Assembly: GCF_936943645.1 (NCBI RefSeq)
Contig: NZ_CAKZJO010000082.1
Coordinates: forward strand, 1-64,000
Length of the DNA stretch: 64,000 nt
Reading direction: 5' to 3'
Source: an uncultured Bradyrhizobium sp.
GTDB taxonomy: Bacteria > Pseudomonadota > Alphaproteobacteria > Rhizobiales > Xanthobacteraceae
Under the pieces are notes generated by a model, which saw only the letters and a program-made list of their open reading frames with translations, searched no databases and had not been told where the DNA came from. The stretch's first letter is position 1; each line of letters begins with the position of its first letter. The translations under genes and the position numbers were made by a program. Positions 41,538-50,903 of the stretch are shown here, piece after piece.

Positions 41538-42713
41538 ATGAAGACGCAAATGACCTTGGCCGCGGCCACCATGCTGCTTGGCACGGCGATGACTCCCGCC
41601 CTCGCCCAGGAAAAGATCAAGCTGGGCGTGATCGTGACCCTGTCAGGACCCGCGGCCGCACTCGGTCAACAGGTTCGCGACGGCTTTGCGCTCGCGGTGA
41701 AGGATCTCGGCGGCAAGATGGGCGGCCGCGATGTCGAGGTGATCGTCGCGGATGACGAGCTGAAGCCGGATGCCGGCGTGACCAAGGTCAAGGGCCTGCT
41801 CGAGCGCGACAAGGTCGACTTCGTGGTCGGCCCGATCTTCTCCAACATCCTGCAGGCGATCCATCGGCCCGTGACGGAATCGAAAACCTTCCTGATCAGC
41901 CCCAATGCCGGTCCGTCGACGTTCGCAGGAAAGGACTGCAACCCGTTCTTCTATGTGACCTCGTATCAGAACGACCAGGTGCACGAGATTCTCGGCAAGG
42001 TCGCGCAGGATCGCGGCTACAAGCGCATGTACCTGATGGTGCCGAACTATCAGGCCGGCAAGGATTCGGTGGCGGGCTTCAAGCTCGACTACAAGGGCGA
42101 GATCGTCGAGGAATCCTATATGCCGCTCAACACGCTCGACTTCCAGCCGGAGCTGTCCAAGATCTCCTCGCAGAAGCCCGATGCTCTCTTCACGTTCATG
42201 CCGGGCGGCCTCGGCGTCAATCTCGTCAAACAGTACCGGCAGGCGGGCCTGGCCGACAGCATCCCGGTGCTCTCCGCGTTCACAGTGGATGAATCGACCC
42301 TCCCGGCGCAGCAGGATGCGGCCGTGGGCATGTTCGGCGGCGCGAACTGGGCACCCAACCTCGACAATCCCCAGAACAAGAAATTCGTCGCATCCTATGA
42401 GGCCGCCTACAATGTCGTGCCCGGCACCTACGCCTTTCAGGCCTATGACGCCGCGATGCTGATCGACAGTGCAGTCAAGGCCGTGAAGGGCGATCTGTCG
42501 AACAAGGATGCCGTAGGGGCCGCGCTGAAGAAGGCCGACTTCACCTCGCTGCGCGGCGCCTTCAAGTTCAACACCAACGGCTATCCGATCCAGGACTTCT
42601 ATCTGACCAAGGTCGCCAAGCGTCCGGACGGCAAGTTCCAGACCGAGATCGTGCAGAAGGTCTTCGAGAATTACGGCGACCGCTATGCCAAGGACTGCAA
42701 GGCGGCGAACTAG
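41538..42713 (+). CDS. Branched-chain amino acid-type (LivK) ABC transporter binding protein, orphan
   Basis: A 391-residue protein with a signal peptide ending ALA-QEK and the LivK-type start IKLGVIVTLSGPAAALGQQVRDG. VVGPIFSNILQAIHRPVTE and NAGPSTFAGKDCNPFFYVTSYQND belong to the aromatic-acid-binding branch of this family. ATG 41538 has GAGGGG nine bases upstream. No permease or ATPase genes accompany it; it may use a transporter encoded elsewhere. With a MarR-type site upstream and the cupin gene 27 bases downstream, it probably captures the aromatic acid degraded by this cluster. Confidence 0.9.
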   Translation: MKTQMTLAAATMLLGTAMTPALAQEKIKLGVIVTLSGPAAALGQQVRDGFALAVKDLGGKMGGRDVEVIVADDELKPDAGVTKVKGLLERDKVDFVVGPIFSNILQAIHRPVTESKTFLISPNAGPSTFAGKDCNPFFYVTSYQNDQVHEILGKVAQDRGYKRMYLMVPNYQAGKDSVAGFKLDYKGEIVEESYMPLNTLDFQPELSKISSQKPDALFTFMPGGLGVNLVKQYRQAGLADSIPVLSAFTVDESTLPAQQDAAVGMFGGANWAPNLDNPQNKKFVASYEAAYNVVPGTYAFQAYDAAMLIDSAVKAVKGDLSNKDAVGAALKKADFTSLRGAFKFNTNGYPIQDFYLTKVAKRPDGKFQTEIVQKVFENYGDRYAKDCKAAN

Positions 42714-42740
42714 ACCGCATCGCGTTACGGGAGAACTGCA

Positions 42741-43199
42741 ATGAAGAGCGAAATCACCGGCATCACGCGGGCCAATGAGGGCATTCAGGGCATTTCCTGG
42801 AACATCCTCGGCCAAACCTATGTGCCGAAGAGCTACGCCGAGAACAGCTTCTCCTGGCACGCGACGCTGCCGCCGGGCACGTTCGTGCCGCCGCACATTC
42901 ATCCGGACCAGGATGAATATCTCTACATGCTCGAGGGCAAGCTCGACTTCATGCTCGGCAATTCGGAGTCGCAGGCAACCGCCGGCGACCTGATCCGGCT
43001 CGGCATGGGCGTGCCGCACGGCATCTTCAACAAATCGGAGCAGACCGCAAAGGTGCTGTTCTGGGTGTCGCCGAGCCGCAAGCTGTTCGACCTGTTCTGG
43101 GGCCTCCACAACATGAAGGAGCAGAAGCCCGAGAACGTGGTGGCAATGGCGGCCGAGTTCAACATCCACTTCCTGCCGCCGCCTCCGGGCGCCGGCTAA
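42741..43199 (+). CDS. Cupin-domain protein
   Basis: A 152-residue single-domain cupin. Motif 1 is PPHIHPDQDEYLYMLEGKLDF, with two histidines and a glutamate as metal ligands; motif 2 is GDLIRLGMGVPHGIFNKS with a third histidine. It may be a metal-binding enzyme (dioxygenase, isomerase or decarboxylase) or a ligand-binding protein. GGGAGA precedes the ATG. It follows the binding-protein gene and converges on the FAD monooxygenase, so a role in the aromatic pathway is likely, but the reaction is unknown. Confidence 0.82.
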   Translation: MKSEITGITRANEGIQGISWNILGQTYVPKSYAENSFSWHATLPPGTFVPPHIHPDQDEYLYMLEGKLDFMLGNSESQATAGDLIRLGMGVPHGIFNKSEQTAKVLFWVSPSRKLFDLFWGLHNMKEQKPENVVAMAAEFNIHFLPPPPGAG

Positions 43200-43208
43200 C
43201 GGCGCGCG

Positions 43209-44459
43209 TCAGGCCCGCACCGCCGCAAGGCCCGGCACCGCGGCAAAGCCCGCTTTGGTGGCATAGCCGCGCACGATGGCCTCGCGCTGGGAATAGCTCA
43301 GCACATTGTCGACATTGTCGAAGCCGTCGGGCGCGAGCTGCTCGACGGCGTCGATGACGCCCTCGGGACCACCGCGCCGATTCGAGCGGACGATATCAGC
43401 CGTCATCGGCAGACGCTTCTTCTCGTATTCGAGCAGCGCCTGACGCGGGTGTTCGGCGCGAACCAGCGCGTCGGCAAGGCAGCGCGCATCGAGGATCGCC
43501 TGCGACGCGCCATTGGAGCCGACCGGATACATTGGGTGCGCCGCGTCGCCCAGCAGGGTGACCCGTCCTGATGACCAGTATGGCAAGGGATCGCGGTCGC
43601 AGGTCGGATATTCGTAGAATTCGGGCGTCGCCGAGATCAGGCTCTTCACGTCGATATAGGGAACCGAGAACCGGGCCACATGGGGCATCAGATCCTCGCG
43701 GCGGCCCGGCCGTGACCAGTCCTCCTTGCGCGGCGGCGGAGCGTTACCCTCGCCGACCTTCACCAGAACCGCCCAATTGGTCAGGCGGCTCGCCGGGCTC
43801 GATCCCTCCGCGATCGGATAGATCACCACTTTGGCATTGAGACCGCCAGCCACGATCATCGACTTGCCGGTGAGGAATAGCGGCCAATCGCGCGCACCGC
43901 GCCACAACATCAGCCCGTTCCAGCACGGCGGCCCCTCGTTCGGGAACAGCGTGTCGCGCACACGTGAGTGGATGCCGTCAGCACCGATCAGGATATCAGC
44001 ACGCGCGGTGTGGACCTGCGCGCCCGCACGATCGAAGAAATAAGCGGTGACGCCGCCCTCGTCCTGCGTGAAGGCGCCGAGCCGGCAACCGGTATGGATA
44101 GCATCAGCCCCGAGCCGTTCCTCGACCGCGCGATGGATCACGCCCTGCAGGCGACCGCGGTGGATCGAGAATTGCGGCACGTCGTGGCCGGCGTCGATCC
44201 CGCGGGCTTCGCGCCAGACTTCCTGGCCATGGCGGTTGAGATAATAGAGCTGGTCGGTGCGAACAGCGACGTCGTCGAGCTTCTGGAGCAGGCCAAGCCC
44301 CGCGAGCTCGCGCATGGCATGCGGCAGCGTGTTGATGCCGACGCCAAGTTCGCGGATGGTGTCGGCCTGCTCGAAAATCTCGCAGTCGAGGCCGCGCGAG
44401 CGCAGCATCAAAGCGGTGGTGAGACCACCGATACCACCACCGACGATAATCGCCTTCAT
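43209..44459 (-). CDS. FAD-dependent aromatic monooxygenase (salicylate/3-hydroxybenzoate hydroxylase group)
   Basis: A 416-residue class A flavoprotein monooxygenase. The dinucleotide motif is IIVGGGIGGLTTALML, the DG motif GADGIHSRVR and the GD motif GRVTLLGDAAHPMYPVGSNGA. Such enzymes hydroxylate a phenolic ring with NAD(P)H and oxygen. It stands next to the two-domain monooxygenase/reductase on the same strand but has no operator-like motif directly upstream. It may provide the hydroxylation of a substituted aromatic acid before CoA activation or in a side route. Substrate unknown. Confidence 0.85.
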   Translation of the reverse strand: MKAIIVGGGIGGLTTALMLRSRGLDCEIFEQADTIRELGVGINTLPHAMRELAGLGLLQKLDDVAVRTDQLYYLNRHGQEVWREARGIDAGHDVPQFSIHRGRLQGVIHRAVEERLGADAIHTGCRLGAFTQDEGGVTAYFFDRAGAQVHTARADILIGADGIHSRVRDTLFPNEGPPCWNGLMLWRGARDWPLFLTGKSMIVAGGLNAKVVIYPIAEGSSPASRLTNWAVLVKVGEGNAPPPRKEDWSRPGRREDLMPHVARFSVPYIDVKSLISATPEFYEYPTCDRDPLPYWSSGRVTLLGDAAHPMYPVGSNGASQAILDARCLADALVRAEHPRQALLEYEKKRLPMTADIVRSNRRGGPEGVIDAVEQLAPDGFDNVDNVLSYSQREAIVRGYATKAGFAAVPGLAAVRA

Positions 44460-44510
44460 CGCCCTTACTCCACTCGAAACACAGGCAATGGGTTAACGTC
44501 GCACGGGCGG

Positions 44511-46862
44511 TCACTCCGCCGCAAGCGGCTTTGTCGCCTCCGCCTTGAGCTCGGCCCGGGTCTTGGGCTTAGCCTTAATTCGCAGCTCCTCCATGTCCTG
44601 GCGATCGCGGACGCTGTTGCGGAAAATCTGATCCATTCCGGGTAGATATTGCGGCGGGCAGAACGCGTCCTTGGCCCCGTACCAGGCCGCCGCTTTCATG
44701 GTGAAGAACGGGTCGACCAGATGCGGCCGGCCGAGGGCGACGAGATCGGCCCGGCCTGCGGCCAGGATGGTGTTGGCCTGGTCCGCCGTCGTGATATTGC
44801 CGACGCACATCGTGGCCACCCGCGCCTCGTTGCGGACCTGGTCGGAAAACGGCGTCTGGAACATGCGGCCGTAGACCGGCTGCGCATCACGCACGGTCTG
44901 CCCGGTGGAGACGTCGACGAGATCGACGCCGGCCTCGGCGAAGGCGCGCGCGATGGCGACAGCGTCGTCACCGGTAATGCCTCCGTCGGCCCAGTCAGTG
45001 GCAGAGATACGCACCGACATCGGCTTGTGCGACGGCCAGACCGCGCGGAGCGCCTCGAAGATCTCCAGTGGGAAGCGCAGCCGATTTTCGAGCGAGCCGC
45101 CATACTCATCGGTGCGCGTATTCGTCAGCGGCGAGATGAAGCTCGCGAGCAGATAACCATGGGCGCAGTGCAGCTCCAGCATGTCGAAGCCGCAGCGCTC
45201 GCCGCGCTCGGCCGCCGCAACGAACGAATCCCGTACCGCGCTCATGCCGGGGCGGTCGAGCTCGCGCGGCACCCGACTGTCGGGGAAATAGGGCAGCGGC
45301 GATGCCGAGACCACGTCCCAGCCACCTTCGTCGAGCGGACGGTCGATGCCGTCCCACATCAGCTTGGTCGCGCCCTTGCGGCCGGCGTGCCCGAGTTGCA
45401 GGCAGATCTTCGCGGCCGAATTGCCGTGGACGAAATCCACGATGCGCCGCCACGCCGCCTCCTGCTCGTCGTTCCACAGGCCGGCGCAGCCGGGCGTGAT
45501 GCGGGCGTCGCGGCTGACGCAGGTCATCTCGGTGAAGATCAGGCCGGCCCCACCTATCGCGCGTGAACCGTAATGCACGAGATGGAAATCGGTCGGCACG
45601 CCCTCGTTGGCCGAGTACATGCACATCGGTGACATCACGGCGCGGTTGGCGACCTCCATCTCGCGCAAGCGGAACGGCTGGAACAGCGGCACCGTCGGCT
45701 TGCCTGTATCGACGTCAAACCCGCTGTCGCGAACCTGTTTGGCAAAGGACTTCTCGACCTCGACCACGAAATCGGGCGCGCGAAGCTTGAGGTTATCGTA
45801 GGTAATCGCCTTCGAGCGCGTCATCACGCCAAAGGCGAACTGCACGGGGTCGAAATCCCAGAAGCGGTCGACATGCTCGAACCAGACCAGCGAGACGTCG
45901 GCGGCGTGCTGGGTCTTCTCGACCTCCTCGCGGCGGCCGTGCTCGTAAGCGTCGAGCGCGGCCTTGATATCAGGCGCCTTTTCGATCGCCTCCGCGAGCG
46001 CGATGGCGTCTTCCATCGCGAGCTTGGTGCCGGAGCCGATCGAGAAATGCGCGCTCGCCTTGGCATCGCCAAGCAGGACCATGTTGCCCTTGACCCAGCG
46101 CTTGCTGCGGATCATCGGAAAATTACGCCACATCGAGCGGTTGGTGAGCAGCTTGTGCCCATCGAGAAACCAGCCGAAAATCTCGGCCATGCGCGCGGCG
46201 GACTGGGTCTCGTTCAGGCCCGTCAGACCGGCGCGTTCGAAGGTCGCAGGGTCGGTCTCGAAGATCCAGGTCGAATGTCCGGCCTCGTATTGATAGGCGT
46301 GGGCGATGAACGGCCCCCACTCGGTCTCCTGGAAAATGAAAGTGAAGGCATCGAGCGGCCTGGTCGAGCCCATCCAGGCGAACTTGTTGGAGCGAAGATC
46401 GACCTCCGGCTGAAAATGCTCGACATATTTCTCGCGGAAACGGCTGTTGATGCCGTCGGCGATCAGCACGAGATCGGCGTCGGCGAAGCGGGATTCGTCA
46501 TCGACATCAGCTTCGAAATGCAGGACCACGCCGAGCTCGCGCGCCCGCTCCTGGAGAATCAGCAGCAGCTTCTGCCGCGAGCAGCCGCAAAAGCCGTTGC
46601 CGCCGACCCGGTGGACGGTGCCGCGAAAATGCACGGCGATGTCGTCCCAGTAGGCGAATTCCTGGGTGATGCGGCGATAGCTCGGAAGATCGTGCTTTTC
46701 GAAATTGTCCAGCGTGGCGTCGGAGAACACCACGCCGAAGCCGAACGTGTCGTCGGCGCGATTGCGCTCGTACACCGTGACGTCGGCGCCCGGGCGCTGC
46801 TTCTTGAGCAGGATCGCAGCGTAGAGACCCGCAGGTCCGCCACCGATGATCGCGACTTTCAT
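44511..46862 (-). CDS. 2-aminobenzoyl-CoA monooxygenase/reductase-type flavoprotein (salicylyl-CoA 5-hydroxylase/oxidoreductase)
   Basis: A 783-residue two-domain enzyme. Residues 1-390 are an FAD monooxygenase ([37 protein letters not shown]). Residues about 400-765 are an FMN old-yellow-enzyme domain ([51 protein letters not shown]). This is the build of 2-aminobenzoyl-CoA monooxygenase/reductase of Azoarcus evansii, which hydroxylates and then reduces the ring of anthraniloyl-CoA to a non-aromatic product for beta-oxidation. Homologues are also annotated as salicylyl-CoA hydroxylases, so the substrate could be 2-amino- or 2-hydroxybenzoyl-CoA. A MarR-type site lies 35 bases upstream. Confidence 0.88.
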   Translation of the reverse strand: MKVAIIGGGPAGLYAAILLKKQRPGADVTVYERNRADDTFGFGVVFSDATLDNFEKHDLPSYRRITQEFAYWDDIAVHFRGTVHRVGGNGFCGCSRQKLLLILQERARELGVVLHFEADVDDESRFADADLVLIADGINSRFREKYVEHFQPEVDLRSNKFAWMGSTRPLDAFTFIFQETEWGPFIAHAYQYEAGHSTWIFETDPATFERAGLTGLNETQSAARMAEIFGWFLDGHKLLTNRSMWRNFPMIRSKRWVKGNMVLLGDAKASAHFSIGSGTKLAMEDAIALAEAIEKAPDIKAALDAYEHGRREEVEKTQHAADVSLVWFEHVDRFWDFDPVQFAFGVMTRSKAITYDNLKLRAPDFVVEVEKSFAKQVRDSGFDVDTGKPTVPLFQPFRLREMEVANRAVMSPMCMYSANEGVPTDFHLVHYGSRAIGGAGLIFTEMTCVSRDARITPGCAGLWNDEQEAAWRRIVDFVHGNSAAKICLQLGHAGRKGATKLMWDGIDRPLDEGGWDVVSASPLPYFPDSRVPRELDRPGMSAVRDSFVAAAERGERCGFDMLELHCAHGYLLASFISPLTNTRTDEYGGSLENRLRFPLEIFEALRAVWPSHKPMSVRISATDWADGGITGDDAVAIARAFAEAGVDLVDVSTGQTVRDAQPVYGRMFQTPFSDQVRNEARVATMCVGNITTADQANTILAAGRADLVALGRPHLVDPFFTMKAAAWYGAKDAFCPPQYLPGMDQIFRNSVRDRQDMEELRIKAKPKTRAELKAEATKPLAAE

Positions 46863-46896
46863 GGGAGCCTCGCCAATTCACCCGGCCATGAAAACT

Positions 46897-46912
46897 ATTT
46901 TAAGCCTAAAAT
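46897..46912. promoter_or_regulatory. MarR-type operator, site 4 (monooxygenase/reductase promoter)
   Basis: ATTTTAAGCCTAAAAT: six-base arms ATTTTA / TAAAAT are perfectly inverted. It is the most symmetric copy of the motif. Confidence 0.7.
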
Positions 46913-46960
46913 AATTTCGCGCAAGTCCCCGCTGCTGGCCGGGCGCCGAAAGGTGCCGGC

Positions 46961-47797
46961 CTAGTCGCCCCGGAAGACCGGCTTGACCTTGTTGGCAAAG
47001 GCTTCGAAGGCACGCTCGAAGTCGGCCGTGGTCATGCACAGGGCCTGGGCGACGGCTTCCGCTTCGATGGCCTCCTCAATGGACATTGCCCATTCCATCG
47101 CCAACATCCGCTTGGTCATGGTGTTGGCGAAGGTCGGCCCTTCCGCGATCTGCTGGGCCAGAACTTGCGCCTGCGGCAGCACCTGCTCCGGCGTCACGAT
47201 GCGGCTGAAGAAGCCCCAGCGTTCGCCCTCCTCCGCGGTCATGAACCGGCCGGTATAGAGCAACTCGGAGGCACGGGACTGCCCGATGATCCGCGGCAGG
47301 ATCGCGCATGCCCCCATGTCGCAGCCGGCCAGCCCCACCTTGTTGAAGAGGAAGGCCACCTTGGCCCCGCTTGCAGCCAGGCGCATGTCCGAGGCCATGG
47401 CGACGATCGCACCGGCTCCGGCACAGATGCCCTCGACTGCGGCGACGATCGGCTGAGGACAGGCCCGCATCGCCTTGACGAGATCGCCGGTCATCCGCGT
47501 GAAGGCGGTCAACCCCTTGGTGTCCATCTTCACGAGTGGTCCGATGATCTCGAACACATCGCCGCCGGACGAGAAATTGCCGCCGGCACCGGTCACGACG
47601 ATGGACTTGACTGCATCGTCAAAGGCGCAGGCGCGGAAGAAGTCAGTCAGCTCCCGATAGCTTTCGAACGTCAGCGGATTCTTCCGCTCGGGACGGTTGA
47701 GCGTCACGGTGGCAACACCGTCAACCACGGCCAGCAGGAAATGCTGCGGCGAGTAATCCGCGAGCGGCACGGTGACGGGATTGGCTGGTCTGCTCAT
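46961..47797 (-). CDS. Enoyl-CoA hydratase family protein with one catalytic Glu replaced
   Basis: A 278-residue crotonase-fold protein: oxyanion segments [14 protein letters not shown] and [14 protein letters not shown]. In the catalytic helix, the usual P-E-V reads [13 protein letters not shown], so the first active-site glutamate is Lys or missing. The second, in [10 protein letters not shown], is kept. This suggests a reaction other than simple hydration, such as isomerisation or ring-opening hydrolysis of a cyclic acyl-CoA. CTAAGGAG precedes ATG 47797. It lies upstream of the monooxygenase/reductase gene on the same strand and presumably acts after it. Confidence 0.85.
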   Translation of the reverse strand: MSRPANPVTVPLADYSPQHFLLAVVDGVATVTLNRPERKNPLTFESYRELTDFFRACAFDDAVKSIVVTGAGGNFSSGGDVFEIIGPLVKMDTKGLTAFTRMTGDLVKAMRACPQPIVAAVEGICAGAGAIVAMASDMRLAASGAKVAFLFNKVGLAGCDMGACAILPRIIGQSRASELLYTGRFMTAEEGERWGFFSRIVTPEQVLPQAQVLAQQIAEGPTFANTMTKRMLAMEWAMSIEEAIEAEAVAQALCMTTADFERAFEAFANKVKPVFRGD

Positions 47798-47827
47798 GCG
47801 ATCTCCTTAGGTGTCTGTTCCGCGCCG

Positions 47828-48589
47828 CTAGATTTCGCCGCCTGCAACTGCGATGGCCTGTCCGGTGATCGCGCTGGCGCCCTGCCCGCACAGCCAAAGA
47901 ACGGAATCCGCGACCTCCCGAGGCGCGATCAGCCGCCCTTGCGGATTGTGCTTGGCCAGCTCGGCGATGGCCTGCTCGCGGCTTCGTCCCGTCTTCTTCA
48001 TGATGTTGTCGATGCTGCCGGCGACGAGATCGGTGTCGGTGAAACCAGGGCAAACCGCGTTCACGGTCACGTGGCTGCCGGCGAGCTCCAGGGCAAGCGA
48101 ACGAACGAGACCGACTGCGGCGTGCTTGGCCGCGGCGTATGCGCTGACATAGGCATAGCCTTTGAGGCCTGCGGTCGACGCAATCACGACGATGCGGCCA
48201 TAGGGACGATCCTTCATACCCGGCAGCACGCCGTGGATGGCATGGACGACGCCCATGAAATTGATGTTCATCATGCGCGCAAACAGGGCACTATCGGACT
48301 TTGCAAACGGCGCGGATTCGGCGCTGCCCGCATTGGCGATCAGGATATCGATCGGCTTGCGCGCATGAGCCTCGGCGATGGCGGCCTTCAGAGCGATCTC
48401 GTTCGCGACGTCGGCGACGGCCGCAAAATGCGCAGCGCCTGCGTTGACGGCCTCTTCGAGGGCCGCAGCGCTCCGGCCGACGATCGTCACGGTGGCGCCG
48501 GCGCCGACGAGAGCCGCTGCGATCGCGCGACCGATGCCGCGGCCGCCCCCGGTCACCAGCGCGTGCGGCGAGTGCGGCAATCCGGACAT
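47828..48589 (-). CDS. SDR-family 3-hydroxyacyl-CoA-type dehydrogenase
   Basis: A 253-residue classical SDR: ALVTGGGRGIGRAIAAAL, the canonical INNAG region read as LIANAGSAES, the serine in VVIASTAGLKG, and YVSAYAAAKHAAVG with tyrosine and lysine. The C-terminus ITGQAIAVAGGEI is typical of acyl-CoA-handling SDRs. GAGGGAG precedes ATG 48589, and a MarR-type site lies 40 bases upstream. It is the first gene of the leftward operon with the crotonase, 30 bases apart, and probably oxidises the 3-hydroxy intermediate. Confidence 0.88.
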   Translation of the reverse strand: MSGLPHSPHALVTGGGRGIGRAIAAALVGAGATVTIVGRSAAALEEAVNAGAAHFAAVADVANEIALKAAIAEAHARKPIDILIANAGSAESAPFAKSDSALFARMMNINFMGVVHAIHGVLPGMKDRPYGRIVVIASTAGLKGYAYVSAYAAAKHAAVGLVRSLALELAGSHVTVNAVCPGFTDTDLVAGSIDNIMKKTGRSREQAIAELAKHNPQGRLIAPREVADSVLWLCGQGASAITGQAIAVAGGEI

Positions 48590-48628
48590 GCGCTGGCTCC
48601 CTCGGATCTCGTGGTCGTCTTCCGATAT

Positions 48629-48644
48629 ATTTTAACCTTCAAAC
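48629..48644. promoter_or_regulatory. MarR-type operator, site 5 (SDR promoter)
   Basis: ATTTTAACCTTCAAAC, upstream of the leftward SDR/crotonase operon. Confidence 0.6.
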
Positions 48645-48707
48645 TTTTGCAATGAAGACGCCGCTCGCCGGCGCGAATGCCGCGCCACGAAACACGGCCC
48701 GGAAATT

Positions 48708-48723
48708 GCTTTAAGTATAAAAT
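48708..48723. promoter_or_regulatory. MarR-type operator, site 6 (rightward operon promoter)
   Basis: GCTTTAAGTATAAAAT, upstream of the alpha/beta-hydrolase that starts the rightward five-gene operon. Confidence 0.6.
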
Positions 48724-48783
48724 TATCGCTTCCCATCGCCGCAAGGCCTGTTAGCATCCATGGGCCAAGCAGAAGGATGTCGC

Positions 48784-49599
48784 GTGTCGCAGCCTGTGCC
48801 AATGATAACAATGGACGGACGCTTCGCCTATGAAGCCGCAGGCGATCCGGGCGCGATCCCTCTGATTTTCCTGCACGGCATCGGCGGTGCGGCTCGGAGC
48901 TGGCGACAGCAGCTGGCGACGTTCGGCGACCGTTTCCGCGCAATCGCATGGGACATGCCGGGCTATGGCGGCTCGGCACCGCTCACCAGCGTCAGCATCG
49001 CTGCCCTGGCTGATGCGCTCCAGCTATTCATCGAGCAGCTCGGCGCAACAATGCCCATTCTGGTCGGCCATTCCATCGGCGGCATGATCGTCCAGAAATG
49101 GCTGGCGCAGTTCCCGAAACTGGCCCGCGCGGTGGTGCTGGCGCAGACCAGCCCCGCCTTCGGCAAGGCCGACGGCGATTGGCAGAGATCCTTCATCGCG
49201 GCGCGGCTTGGCCCACTCGATCGCGGCGAGACCATGACGTCGCTAGCGCCTTCTCTGGTGAAGGAGTTGGTCGGTGACGATCCGGATCCCAGGGGAATGG
49301 AGCTTGCGCGCGAGTGCATGGGGAGCGTGCCCGAGGCAAGCTATCGCGCCATGATGCTGGCCTTGATCGGCTTCGACCAGCGGGGCTCGCTGAAGGACAT
49401 CTCGGTTCCGACGTTGCTGTTGTCCGGATCCAAGGACAACAATGCGCCCGCACCGATGATGGCGAAGACGGCGACCTACATTCCGGGGGCTGAATATGTC
49501 GAGCTCGCCGGCGTCGGTCATCTCGCCAACCTCGAACGTCCCGACGCCTTCGACGCGGCGCTCGGCCCCTTCCTCAATTCCGTGACGACCAAAGCGTAA
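48784..49599 (+). CDS. Alpha/beta-fold hydrolase (enol-lactone hydrolase/thioesterase-like)
   Basis: About 271 residues. IFLHGIGGAARSW supplies the oxyanion hole; the nucleophile elbow is VGHSIGGM; LSGSKDNNAP has the aspartate and GVGHLANLERP the histidine. It resembles 3-oxoadipate enol-lactone hydrolases. GTG 48784 is preferred because AAGGA stands seven bases upstream; ATG 48760 would add eight residues but has no site. It starts a rightward operon of five closely spaced genes and may hydrolyse a cyclic or thioester intermediate of the pathway. Confidence 0.85.
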   Translation: MSQPVPMITMDGRFAYEAAGDPGAIPLIFLHGIGGAARSWRQQLATFGDRFRAIAWDMPGYGGSAPLTSVSIAALADALQLFIEQLGATMPILVGHSIGGMIVQKWLAQFPKLARAVVLAQTSPAFGKADGDWQRSFIAARLGPLDRGETMTSLAPSLVKELVGDDPDPRGMELARECMGSVPEASYRAMMLALIGFDQRGSLKDISVPTLLLSGSKDNNAPAPMMAKTATYIPGAEYVELAGVGHLANLERPDAFDAALGPFLNSVTTKA

Positions 49600-49611
49600 G
49601 GTGATTGCGCG

Positions 49612-50901
49612 ATGACCATGCAAGTCAGCAAGACAATTGGCGCGACCGGCAAGGTCGCGCTGGATGCTCCGATCTTCGATCCCGTCGCCTTCCGCCTCAG
49701 CGATGAGCAGGCCGGCATCATTGCCCGGGCACGGGAGATCGGCCAGACCGTGTTCGCCGATCGCGCCGCCACCTACGATCGCGAGGCGATCTTCCCGACC
49801 GAGAATTATCGTGACCTGCATCGCGTCGGCCTGCTGGGCATTGCCGTCCCCAAGAAACACGGCGGACTTGGCGCGAACTACCAGACCTATGCCCTGGCAG
49901 CCGCCGAGATCGGCCGCTATTGCGGCGCGACCGCACTGACCTGGAACATGCACGTCTGCTCGACCCTGTGGTCGGGCCCGCTGGCCGACGATCTCGACAT
50001 GGATGCGACGACCCGCACCGAACACGAACGACGCCGCGCGGTCCATTACAAGCGCATCGTCGAGGACGGCGTGATCTATTCGCAGCCCTTCTCCGAGGGT
50101 GGTGCGGCGGCCGCTGGCGGCGTCGCCTTCGGCACGGAAGCAAAGCCCGTCAAAGGCGGCTGGATCGTCAACGGCAAGAAGATCTTTGCATCGCTTTCCG
50201 GCCATGCCGACTATTACGGCGTACTCTGCACCGAGATCGAGGAGGGCGAGAAGGCCTCTCGCCGTAACACGCTGTACCTCGCGATATCGGCCAAATCGGA
50301 GGGCGTTTCGGTCGTCGGCGACTGGGATCCCCTCGGCATGCGCGGAACGGTTTCGCGGACGCTGCTGTTCAAGGACGTGTTCGTCCCCGAGGATTCCGCG
50401 CTGATGCCGCGCGGCGTCTACTTCCAGGCGGCGATGCGCTGGCCGCACATGTTCCTGACGCTGTCACCGACCTATATGGGCCTCGCGCAGGCCGCCTATG
50501 ATTTCACCGTGCGGTACTTACGCGGCGAAGTGCCGGGCATGCCGCCGGTCAAGCGCCGGATGTACCCGACCAAGCAGATCGCGGTCGCGCAGATGCAGAT
50601 CAAGCTCGAGCAGATCAAGGGGATCTGGTTCCAGGCGGTCACCGAAGCCTGCGCCAATCCGAGCAAGGAGCAGGTGCTGCGGGCCTATGCCGCGCAGTAT
50701 TCGGTGATGGAGGGCGCCAATGAGCTCGCGGCGCTCGCGATCCGCACCTGCGGCGGCCAAGCCATGCTGCGCTCGCTGCCGCTGGAGCGAATCTATCGCG
50801 ACAGCCGCTGCGGCTCGCTGATGCTGCCCTGGACGGCCGAGCTCTGCCTCGATCGGATCGGGCGCGAGGCGCTGTACGAGGCCGGCGAGACGGACGACTG
50901 A
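49612..50901 (+). CDS. Acyl-CoA dehydrogenase family protein without the usual catalytic Glu
   Basis: A 429-residue flavoprotein with the acyl-CoA dehydrogenase fold (GIAVPKKHGGLGANYQTY; PFSEGGAAAAGGVAFG; DPLGMRGTVSRTLLF). In the C-terminal region the usual I-Y-E-G-T reads SLMLPWTAEL, so the base used by short- and medium-chain dehydrogenases is absent; an alternative position, as in isovaleryl-CoA dehydrogenase, cannot be excluded. LPLERIYRDSR, the FAD-contact region, is kept. It follows the hydrolase by 12 bases and probably acts on an alicyclic CoA ester in the same pathway. Confidence 0.85.
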   Translation: MTMQVSKTIGATGKVALDAPIFDPVAFRLSDEQAGIIARAREIGQTVFADRAATYDREAIFPTENYRDLHRVGLLGIAVPKKHGGLGANYQTYALAAAEIGRYCGATALTWNMHVCSTLWSGPLADDLDMDATTRTEHERRRAVHYKRIVEDGVIYSQPFSEGGAAAAGGVAFGTEAKPVKGGWIVNGKKIFASLSGHADYYGVLCTEIEEGEKASRRNTLYLAISAKSEGVSVVGDWDPLGMRGTVSRTLLFKDVFVPEDSALMPRGVYFQAAMRWPHMFLTLSPTYMGLAQAAYDFTVRYLRGEVPGMPPVKRRMYPTKQIAVAQMQIKLEQIKGIWFQAVTEACANPSKEQVLRAYAAQYSVMEGANELAALAIRTCGGQAMLRSLPLERIYRDSRCGSLMLPWTAELCLDRIGREALYEAGETDD

Positions 50902-50903
50902 CG

